NCBI GenBank assembly: GCA_036276235.1
Contig: DATBDZ010000090.1
Location: forward strand, 1-43,532
Origin: JANWHF01 sp036276235
GTDB lineage: Bacteria > Planctomycetota > Phycisphaerae > Tepidisphaerales > Tepidisphaeraceae
DNA: 43,532 nt
Direction of reading: 5' to 3'
In this document: positions 32,095 through 39,900 of the stretch, piece after piece
Layout of the letters: every line of letters starts with the position of its first letter
Position numbering within the stretch: position 1 is the stretch's first letter
Notes under the pieces: model-generated
The model's input: only the letters and a program-made list of their open reading frames with translations
Database searches by the model: none
Told to the model about the DNA's origin: nothing
Program-made: the position numbers and the translations under genes

Positions 32095-32169
32095 AATCCG
32101 TTGGTCGGCCAATTCAGAATTCTTTCAGCAAGAGCGGCGGAATCGTGCGGAAAAATAAACCAACGGATT
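32095..32169. promoter_or_regulatory. Inverted repeat in divergent promoter region
   Basis: AATCCGTTGGT (32095-32105) and ACCAACGGATT (32159-32169) are perfect 11-base inverted copies, with a further half-copy TTCGTTGGACC near 32179-32189. The location between two divergent genes suits an operator, or a hairpin in the leader of the sigma gene. No binding protein is identified. Confidence 0.4.
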
Positions 32170-32205
32170 AGCCGTTCATTCGTTGGACCCTTACAGGAAG
32201 CCCGA

Positions 32206-32742
32206 TTGCCCGCTCATTTGCCGTCCTCTGATCTCACGCTCACAGAGGACGCCCGCGCCAAGGTGGCATTGTGGGCCGGCGACCATTGGGACGGCGTCTT
32301 CGCGCTGCTGTATCGGCTCACGCGCAACCGCCATGAAGCTGAGGACCTGACGCAGGAAACGTTTTTGCGAGCGGCGCGGCAGAACGATTCATTTCAGCCG
32401 GGCACGAATTTGCGGGCCTGGCTCATGCGAATCGCCGTCAATGCCCATCTGGACCAGCGGCGGCGGCAGCATGTCGCTCGCAGCGAGCCGCTGCCGGACG
32501 ATGTGCCGGCAACCGGAGCCGCGCCGTGCGAGCGATTGGCCGGCGCCGAGTTGGCGGCCGCCCTCGAGCGCGCGATGGGGCAACTTCCGGAACTCGCCCG
32601 TGCTGTCTTTTTGCTGCGAACGCGCGAGGAGCTTTCGTTTCGCGAAATCGGCGAGGCGATCCAGACAACCGAAGAGACGGCGCGATGGCACATGCTCCAG
32701 GCCCGCCGCCGGCTGCTGCAGGAGTTGGGCGAGTGGATTTAG
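32206..32742 (+). CDS. ECF-type sigma factor
   Basis: 178 residues. Region 2: WDGVFALLYRLTRNRHEAED, LTQETFLRAARQNDSFQPGT, LRAWLMRIAVNAHLDQRRRQ. Region 4: LERAMGQLPELARAVFLLRT, REELSFREIGEAIQTTEETA, RWHMLQARRRLLQEL. The start is TTG 32206, with AGGA eight bases upstream; no ATG is available and the longer frame runs through the leader. The anti-sigma gene begins 11 bases after the stop. Confidence 0.85.
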   Translation: MPAHLPSSDLTLTEDARAKVALWAGDHWDGVFALLYRLTRNRHEAEDLTQETFLRAARQNDSFQPGTNLRAWLMRIAVNAHLDQRRRQHVARSEPLPDDVPATGAAPCERLAGAELAAALERAMGQLPELARAVFLLRTREELSFREIGEAIQTTEETARWHMLQARRRLLQELGEWI

Positions 32743-32753
32743 TTGGTTGACCC

Positions 32754-33656
32754 ATGGACTGTGCACATATCCAGGAACAACTTCTTTGCTCCGATGACTT
32801 GGCGGATGCCGCGCTGCCCGCCGATGTTGCGGACCACCTGCAAACCTGCGCCGCGTGCGCCGGGGTCCTGTCGCGTCTTCGTCGATTGGAGTTGGAAGCG
32901 CGGGAGTTGCCGACGCCCGATGCCGGCAATTCTCGCGATGCCTTTTTAGAGTCGCTTGCCATAGAACAATCTCCAGCACGCCGGTGGGTGATTCATCCCC
33001 GCCTGGCTCGCCCCCGCGCATTTGCCGCGGCGGCACTGATTCTCTTGGCAATCGGCGCGGCGGCTTGGTATCTCGCCGCCGGCGGCGCGAGCCGCGCGCA
33101 GGCGGCAGATGTCACCGTCGATCGATTGCTGGAATGGAATCTGGATCTGGCCGAGGCGGACACACCCGAACAGCGTGCGCGGATTTATTCGAGCAGCGCT
33201 CCCGCGCTGCAGGTTGCCCTCAATCGCAATTGGATGCCCGCCGACCAGAAGCAACTGGCCGACAAGCTGATGGCGAATGGCGCATGGCTCTCATCGAATA
33301 CAGATCCGCTCGATGGTGCCGAGCGATTCGATGAAGTGGCCGACCTCATGCTCAAGCAGCTTCAGGCCGCGACGACGGCGAAACAAACAAAGGCCGCCGC
33401 GCGCATCGCGCGGCAGTATCAACATGTCGTGAATCGCGGCCTCGGACCGCAGCTCAAGCGCGCTCAGAGTGTGCCGCTCGATAAGCCCGAGCGAAAACGC
33501 CGCTACGAGCGCCTGATGTCGCGCCACGCTGAGCTTGAGCGCCGCATGCAGCAGTTATTGGATCGCTCCCCGAACGCAACACCAAAGGAGATGCGCAAGC
33601 AATTGAAAGCAGATTCAAATCCGGAACGCGGCCTGGAAACCGAGCCGTCGCTTTAG
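32754..33656 (+). CDS. Zinc-finger anti-sigma factor with transmembrane segment
   Basis: 300 residues. N-terminal zinc-finger: CAHIQEQLLC...VADHLQTCAACAGVLSRL, with H-x3-C-x2-C zinc ligands. A single membrane helix at about 85-107 (AFAAAALILLAIGAAAWYLA) is followed by a ~190-residue helical, charged extracytoplasmic region (VTVDRLLEWNLDLAEADTPE, AAARIARQYQHVV, RHAELERRMQQLL). It probably holds the adjacent ECF sigma factor at the membrane and releases it on a signal. The periplasmic domain has no family I recognise. Confidence 0.83.
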   Translation: MDCAHIQEQLLCSDDLADAALPADVADHLQTCAACAGVLSRLRRLELEARELPTPDAGNSRDAFLESLAIEQSPARRWVIHPRLARPRAFAAAALILLAIGAAAWYLAAGGASRAQAADVTVDRLLEWNLDLAEADTPEQRARIYSSSAPALQVALNRNWMPADQKQLADKLMANGAWLSSNTDPLDGAERFDEVADLMLKQLQAATTAKQTKAAARIARQYQHVVNRGLGPQLKRAQSVPLDKPERKRRYERLMSRHAELERRMQQLLDRSPNATPKEMRKQLKADSNPERGLETEPSL

Positions 33657-33696
33657 GTGAGATTTTTGCGTTGGACACATCAGCGAGGCATGAAAA

Positions 33697-33795
33697 CCCC
33701 ACGGGCACGCTATCGCGAGCCCGATGCCACCCAATTTTGTGCGGCACTCAAACTGGGTGGGCATCGGTGCCAGGGGTGCCATGCCCTGCGCATGA
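33697..33795. repeat. Palindromic mosaic (GATGCCACCCAATT type)
   Basis: CCCCACGGGCACGCTATCGC...CCGATGCCACCCA and CTGGGTGGGCATCGGTGCC...AGGGGTGCCATGCC. It shares the same words as 22816-23053 in a shorter form. Confidence 0.75.
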
Positions 33796-33957
33796 ACGGT
33801 TCCCGCAGTGATAGTTCTGAATCGTGATCGGGTATTTAGATGGCCGGCCGCGCCCAAGTTTTTCGACGTTTCACCTTCCTCGCACCCTGCCGGACGCACC
33901 TTCGCAGGCTATGATTGCTCATCGGTTAACGATCTGTTGTCAGCGGAGAGGCGAGCG

Positions 33958-35001
33958 ATGCCCGAGTTTGTGCAGGCGCTGGAAGCGCGGCGAATGTGTT
34001 CCACGACCGCGGTCCAGCTGACCGTCGGCGGCTATTCGCCGCAACAAATCCGCGAAGCGTATGGCTTCGATCAGGTGCAGTTTGCTCAAAAGGGGAAGAC
34101 GATCGCCGGCAACGGCGCGGGCCAAACCATCGCGATTGTCAATCCGTTTCACGCGCCCAATATCAAGAAGGACGTGAAAGTTTTCGACAAGCAATTTGGC
34201 ATCTCCAATCACGATTCGCACGGCAACTTTGCGCTGAGCGTCGCGACGCCGCAGGGCAAGCCGGCGATTGATGTGGGATGGGCGCAGGAATCGTCGATGG
34301 ATATCGAGTGGGCGCACGCCATCGCGCCGGCGGCGCATATCCTGCTCGTCGAAGCCAGATCCGATAGCACGGTCGATCTCTTCAACGCGATCGATTACGC
34401 GCGGAAAAGAAAGGGCGTCGTCGCGGTGTCGCTGAGTTGGGGATGGAATGTCACGCCGCCCGAAGCGCCATCCTACGACTTTGTCTTCACCACGCCGCCC
34501 AACCACAAAGGCGGCTACAAGAAAGGCGACGGCGTCAGCTTCGTCGTCGCCGCCGGCGATAATGGGGTGCCGAACGCCTGGCCCGATTCCTCCGTCAACG
34601 TCATCTCGGTCGGCGGCACGACGTTGAACCTCAACCCAGATGGCAGTTACGCAAGCGAAACGCTGCTAGCGCAAAGCGCGCAGAGCGCGACGGTCGCCTA
34701 CGACGCCGACATCAGCCCCGGATACGCGATGTACGACAGCACGCCCGTGAACGGCGTTCAAGGCTGGCAACTGGGCAGCGGCACCAGCGCCGGAGCGCCG
34801 CAATGGGCGGCGCTGCTGGCGATTGCCGATCAGGGGCGAGCGATTCTGAAGAAACATTCCCTCGACGGAACGACGCAAACACTGGCGACGCTTCAATCGT
34901 TGCCTTCGACTGATTTTCATGCGGTTACTGATGGTGGAACCGCAGCCGGGCGCGGGAGCCCGTTCGCGGATCGGGTGATTGCGGATTTGGTAAACATTTA
35001 G
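33958..35001 (+). CDS. Sedolisin-like (S53) peptidase without propeptide
   Basis: 347 residues from ATG 33958 (GGAGAGGCG upstream). N-terminus has VQALEARRMCST, an LEPR-XLL-like surface motif. The subtilisin-like fold shows the sedolisin triad: Glu111 and Asp115 in WAQESSMDIEWAHAIAPAAH, Asp201 (oxyanion) in VVAAGDNGVP and Ser277 in LGSGTSAGAPQWAALL. Other signs are QQIREAYGFDQVQF near the start and the DFHAVTDGG Ca-site-like region near the end. Typical S53 enzymes have a long propeptide of about 200 residues; it is missing here. It may be an active surface peptidase or a binding version. Confidence 0.82.
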   Translation: MPEFVQALEARRMCSTTAVQLTVGGYSPQQIREAYGFDQVQFAQKGKTIAGNGAGQTIAIVNPFHAPNIKKDVKVFDKQFGISNHDSHGNFALSVATPQGKPAIDVGWAQESSMDIEWAHAIAPAAHILLVEARSDSTVDLFNAIDYARKRKGVVAVSLSWGWNVTPPEAPSYDFVFTTPPNHKGGYKKGDGVSFVVAAGDNGVPNAWPDSSVNVISVGGTTLNLNPDGSYASETLLAQSAQSATVAYDADISPGYAMYDSTPVNGVQGWQLGSGTSAGAPQWAALLAIADQGRAILKKHSLDGTTQTLATLQSLPSTDFHAVTDGGTAAGRGSPFADRVIADLVNI

Positions 35002-35025
35002 GTCTTCGAAGGAGTGGCGCATTTG

Positions 35026-35157
35026 CTCCCTCGCCCCTGTACTCAGGGGAGAGGGCTGGGGTGAGGGGACGAACCGCTGATTTGCGAACCGCGCAATAAC
35101 GCGACTCGCCGTCCCCTCACCCTGCCCTCTCCCCTGAGTACAGGGGAGAGGGTTCTC
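35026..35157 (+). repeat. ~130-bp palindromic element, copy 3 of 3
   Basis: Ends CTCCCTCGCCCCTGTACTCA and CTGAGTACAGGGGAGAGGG; same orientation as the 8657 copy. It lies 24 bases after the stop of the S53 gene, in a gap without genes. Confidence 0.9.
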
Positions 35158-35216
35158 AGACTCGTCGGGTGCGCTGACGCGCGCCCTGTAGCGCACGCGG
35201 TTCGGCCTTCGAGCGG

Positions 35217-35242
35217 CTTCCGCGTGTGCTGAAGCACACCCT
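35217..35242. repeat. Short hairpin repeat (GTGTGCTGAAGCACAC), second copy
   Basis: Identical to 29526-29551. Just before it lies a related stretch (GGGTGCGCTGACGCGCGCCC at about 35166-35185). Both lie in the leader of the ABC permease gene. Confidence 0.65.
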
Positions 35243-35298
35243 ACGAAATCGCGTTAGCACTCCGACCATTGCCCGCAATCCATTATGATCTGTTAACG

Positions 35299-36927
35299 AT
35301 GACCAAGGATCGTTCCTCCATCCTCTCCGCCGCGCCGGCGGTGCTGATCATTCTCATCTGCAGCGTGCTGCCGTTGAGCTGGATGGCTGCCGTCATCATT
35401 GCCAATCCTGTTGTCCGCAGTGAGCTTTCGTTCGATTCATTTCGGATCGGGTTGCTCGCGCGAACGCTCGGCTACAACGCGATCGGCGCCATCATAGCGA
35501 CGCTGATGGGATTGCCCGCCGCCTTTGTTCTGGGACGCGGGCGCGGCGGGCTGGCACGCATCCTATGGGTGCTGCTTCCCGCGGCCATCCTGCTCCCATC
35601 GCTGGCTTACGCGTATGGATGGTCGCAGGCGATGCGGATCATCGTGGATCAGGCGCGCAATCATGGCATCACGATAAACGTCAGGCCCGCTGGCCCCATC
35701 GATGTCTTTCGCTGCATCTGGTCTTTGGCCACCTGGCTCTGGGCCGTGCCGGCGTGCATCATTGGCCTGGCACTGCGGCGAATGGACACGGCCGTGCAGC
35801 AGCAGGCGGTCATGGACGGCGCGCTGCGGCGAATCACGCTTCGCCAGCTTCTGGGGCCGATCATCGCCTCAATCGCGATCGTCACCATCCTGGCGACGCA
35901 AGAATTTGCGGTCTATGAGCCGACAGGAATTAGCGTGATCGCGACGGAAGTGCGGATGGTCTTCGACACCGGCGCGCTTAGCTCCGCGAACAATGCGATC
36001 ACTGTTTCCGGATTCCTGGGCGCCGGCGCGGCCTCGCCCGATCAACCGGCCCGAGCGGCGGCGGCCGTCGCCACCCTCGCCCCGCTGCTGGCGATTACCG
36101 CGCTGCTCGCGTGGCTCGCGCTCTGGAGCGTCCGCCGAGTGCAGGCGTCGGATGCGCTGGCGGAGGGAGATTGGCCGCGCGTTTTAGAAGCGTCGCCGTG
36201 GACGATCGCCCTCACCATCGCGCTGCTCGCGCTGAACATCGGCATCCCCGTCGCGGCTCTGGTCGGCTCGCTCAAAACGCAATTCTCGCTCCCTCGCATG
36301 TGGAGCGAATATCGCCCGCAGTTACAGGGCTCGCTCTTCGTCGCCAGCGAGGCCGCCATCGTCGCGCTGCTGGTCAGCTTTTTCACTGCGGCCCGACGTA
36401 TGCCCGGCGCGCTGGTCGCCACGCTCGGCAGCTTCCTCATCGGCGGCCAGCTTCTGGCGATCGCGCTGATCCGCATCTACAACCGCCACGGACTTTTCTG
36501 GGCGTACGATTCGTCGGTGGTGACGGCGATGGCGTACATCGGCCGCTTCGGCTGGCTCGGCGTCGCCGCCGGGCTGGGCACATGGACCCGCCCGTGGCAG
36601 GAGCTGCGCGACATCGCTTCAGTCGATGGCGCGACGACAATCCGCGCCGCCTGCTCGGTGATCTGGCCGCTCGCCTGGCCGATGCTCCTGGCCGGCGGCC
36701 TGCTCGTCGGCGCCCTCTCGCTGACCGAAGTCCCCGCCACGGTACTGCTGATGCCGCAGCGTCCGCAGGTGCTGACGCCGACGCTGATGACCTGGGTCCA
36801 CACGCTTCGGTATGATCCGATGATCGAAGCCTCCCTGCTGATGATGGCCACCGTGATGATCCCCGCACTGTTAGCGGTCCTGCTGCTGATCGCGGGCAGC
36901 CGAGTACTTCGCTCCTCAACTCGCTGA
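35299..36927 (+). CDS. ABC transporter permease, iron(III)/thiamine-type two-domain
   Basis: 542 residues from ATG 35299, with about 12 membrane helices in two similar halves. The EAA-like loops are visible: MDGALRRITLRQLLGPI in the first half and IASVDGATTIRAACSVIWPLAW in the second, the coupling loops that contact the ATPase. This duplicated fusion is typical of FbpB/ThiP-type permeases that import Fe3+ or thiamine. No ATPase or solute-binding protein gene is present in the window, so it is an orphan here. Stops only 4 bases from the stop of the convergent giant protein. Confidence 0.85.
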   Translation: MTKDRSSILSAAPAVLIILICSVLPLSWMAAVIIANPVVRSELSFDSFRIGLLARTLGYNAIGAIIATLMGLPAAFVLGRGRGGLARILWVLLPAAILLPSLAYAYGWSQAMRIIVDQARNHGITINVRPAGPIDVFRCIWSLATWLWAVPACIIGLALRRMDTAVQQQAVMDGALRRITLRQLLGPIIASIAIVTILATQEFAVYEPTGISVIATEVRMVFDTGALSSANNAITVSGFLGAGAASPDQPARAAAAVATLAPLLAITALLAWLALWSVRRVQASDALAEGDWPRVLEASPWTIALTIALLALNIGIPVAALVGSLKTQFSLPRMWSEYRPQLQGSLFVASEAAIVALLVSFFTAARRMPGALVATLGSFLIGGQLLAIALIRIYNRHGLFWAYDSSVVTAMAYIGRFGWLGVAAGLGTWTRPWQELRDIASVDGATTIRAACSVIWPLAWPMLLAGGLLVGALSLTEVPATVLLMPQRPQVLTPTLMTWVHTLRYDPMIEASLLMMATVMIPALLAVLLLIAGSRVLRSSTR

Positions 36928-36931
36928 TCAT

Positions 36932-39900
36932 CTACTCCCATCCCCGCATCCCTTCAAACAGCGAAACCATCCGCGAGCGGCGTTTCTCGAATAGCGCGAA
37001 CAGCGCGATCATTCCCGCGCCCAGGGCGATGCCGGCGACGTACCAGATCCACGTCCAGTGAAGCTCGGCGGATGCGTAGTAAATCATCGTGAGGATTGAG
37101 AGGCTCAGGAACGTGATGCCCAGGTAGAGGAACGGGCGGATGTGGTGCAGGACGCCGACGAGGACGCCGGCCAGGGAGAGGACCGCCAGCACCAGCGGCA
37201 GCCATGGGGCCGCGGCAACGCCATTCAGGAAGATGTCGGCGGTTGATGAGCAATATATTGCCAGCAGGCCGATGTAGCGGATGTTGCGGAGCTCTTGGGC
37301 GCCCATGCGATGGGAAGTGAGCTGCGATACGACGAGGACCGCCAGCGCGAGGGGGATGAGCCACACTTGGGGATGCTCGAGGAATGCAAAGCCGGGCGTG
37401 AAGGCCAGCAGATGCCAGAACGCGCCGTTGGCGCAGAGGGCCGCGAGGACTGCAAAGCTGAATGAGTGCCGCCACGCGGCGACGACGCCGTACAGAGCCG
37501 CGCTGATGAGCAGCAGATGCTCGATATTCACTGTCATCGGCGGGCCAATCAACAGCGCGACGATCGGCAGGATCGGCAGGAAGATGCCCGTCCGATGGAG
37601 CGGCTGGGCAAAGACCGGCTGCTCGCGGCGGCGAAGCAATTCGCCGATGCTCACGCCGCCGAACGCGATTGCCATCAACACCAGCGGCCAGTATTGCGAG
37701 AGCAATCCGCCGAAGAGGAATGGCATCGTCATTCGCAGATGCGCGAAGATAACAACCAACGTCCCCTCGGCGGCGTAGACGAGGCGCTGCCGCCACGCAA
37801 TGGATGCCTCGTGGTTTCGCGCGGCGGACCAGATCATCGCCCCAGCGGTAAAAATCAGCGCAACGAGAATCACGAAGGTGGAGATTGGATCGAGCGTCAC
37901 GTGGCCGATCGTGGCGATGTCGAAGACTTCGTTGCCGAATGCAAACGCGAGCGCGATGATCGCGACGACCGCAGTTTGCGCGGCTTGCTGTCGCGCGACG
38001 ATCTCCCAAATCTCATTCGTTCTCACCAGGATGGGGCACAGGACACGGTAGAGCGCGGAGAGCGCACCGAGGATCGTGAAGACGATCACCGCTCGCTGTG
38101 CCGGCGTCGCGCCGCTCGGCGAGGGGATCGACCATCCGATTGCGACGGCGGCGAGCGCGACGATCTGCAAACAGTGTTGTCGAATCGCTGTTTTGACGTT
38201 GCCGCGCGCGAGCAAGAGCAGCGCGAACCCCTGCGAGAGCGCGGCAACAGCGGGAACCAGCCGTTGTGATGGCTCGGCAAACGCGAAGTCGGCCCAGAAG
38301 GCGATTCCCGCGATGAGATAGGCAGCGATTGTCGTGATCGGCCCGAGCCAATGAATCGTGCCGTCGAAGCGCTCGGTCGAGATGCCCAGGCCGTGCGCGA
38401 GGTGAGCAAGCGCATCGCGCATTGACCATAAGATCGCCGTCAGGAGCGTGTATCCCGCGAGCCAAACGCCCGCCGTCCAGAGCAGGTTCGCAGGCTCAAG
38501 ATCGGACAGGCCCAGCGCTGTGGTGATCGCGGTCAGGCCCACAACATAAAGAGTCGGCAGCACGCGCGACGCCCGGCGATCCCACAGCCGTGCCAGCGCC
38601 AGCAGCGCGGTTGCCCCCATTGCGAGCGCGAGCAGATGAAGATCGGCGAGACCGGGAGCCGCGCCGATTATCCGGCCAAACAACAGCAAGCCGGCGATCA
38701 CACACATCGCGCCGATCGACGCGATGGCGTTCAAAGAGTGAGGTGGAATTCGATTTTGAGCAGATTCGTTCTGCCCGCGCCGCAGCACGTTGAGATCTAG
38801 CACCAGCCACGCCAAGCCGCTCAGCGCGACGACGGCGACGTTGAGGCAGAACAGATCGGCGAGCCCGCCGTGCAGAATGCCGTTGGCGTGGAAATACCCA
38901 ATCGTGGCGGCGGCGTTGAGCAGCGGCGTCGCGCCATTCAGAAGCCCCGAGCGGAACGTCCAACAAGCCAATGCCAGCAGCAACCCCGCGACGGCGGCCA
39001 GTCCGCAGATCGCAGGCCAGGGAGACACTGGATCGCCAACCAGCGAGCGAAACCCCAGTAGGACGACCAGCCCGCAGGTGAGCATCACGGTGCGAATCAC
39101 CGTTGGCACGAGGCGTTCGCCGCCGAAGACCAGGGACATTCGCGCGCCGACCAGATCAATCATCGAGGCGGCGGGCCGGTGATATTGCAGCGCGATCTGC
39201 CCATTGGAAGGCGCGGCATCATCGAAGATGTGCGTCGCGACCGTCAGCCGCCGCGCGATGAGGATGCCGCTTCCCAGAATTATCCACCCCACGGCAAGCA
39301 ATCCGCCCATCAGCACATGGAAACCAGCCCACGGATAAACGCTCAGCAGATCGTCGGCAGTGCACGCGAATAGTGCAACAAGCGTGAGCAACATCAGCGC
39401 GATCGCGCGAATGCTGATCTGCCCTGCATGCAGGCGGCCATGAACGATACTCGCGGCGACGATGCTACCGATCGCGAGCCATCCCCAGAATTGCCCGGCG
39501 ACCTGCGCGAACATGAGGTGCCCTGGCGTGATGACCAGTTCAATCACGGCCGGCACGAGGATCAAACCGGCGAGCACGGTGGCGGCGATTAACTGCACGT
39601 CGATGTAACGTGTCGCTGCGCTGGCGCTTCTTTCGCTCGCCGTAATGCGCTCTCGAAGTGCCGCGGTCAGCGCCATCGACGCCAGCACGGTTGCATTGAG
39701 ATCAGCGAGCCGCGCCATGTCGAACATCGCCAGATCATGTATTGGCCCCAGCCATTTCAGGAACAACGCGCTGGCGGCAGCGCACATTGCCACGGATGAG
39801 ATCAGCGGACGCTTGTCGCTAACCGCGACGATCATCCAGATGCCCGCCATCCAGAGCAGCATGTTTGCAACGCCCGCGAGCATCGACGTCTGCTCGGTGC

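Noticed and set aside
35299..36927. A complete iron ABC transporter
   Set aside because: Only the permease is present; no ATPase or binding-protein gene lies within the window.
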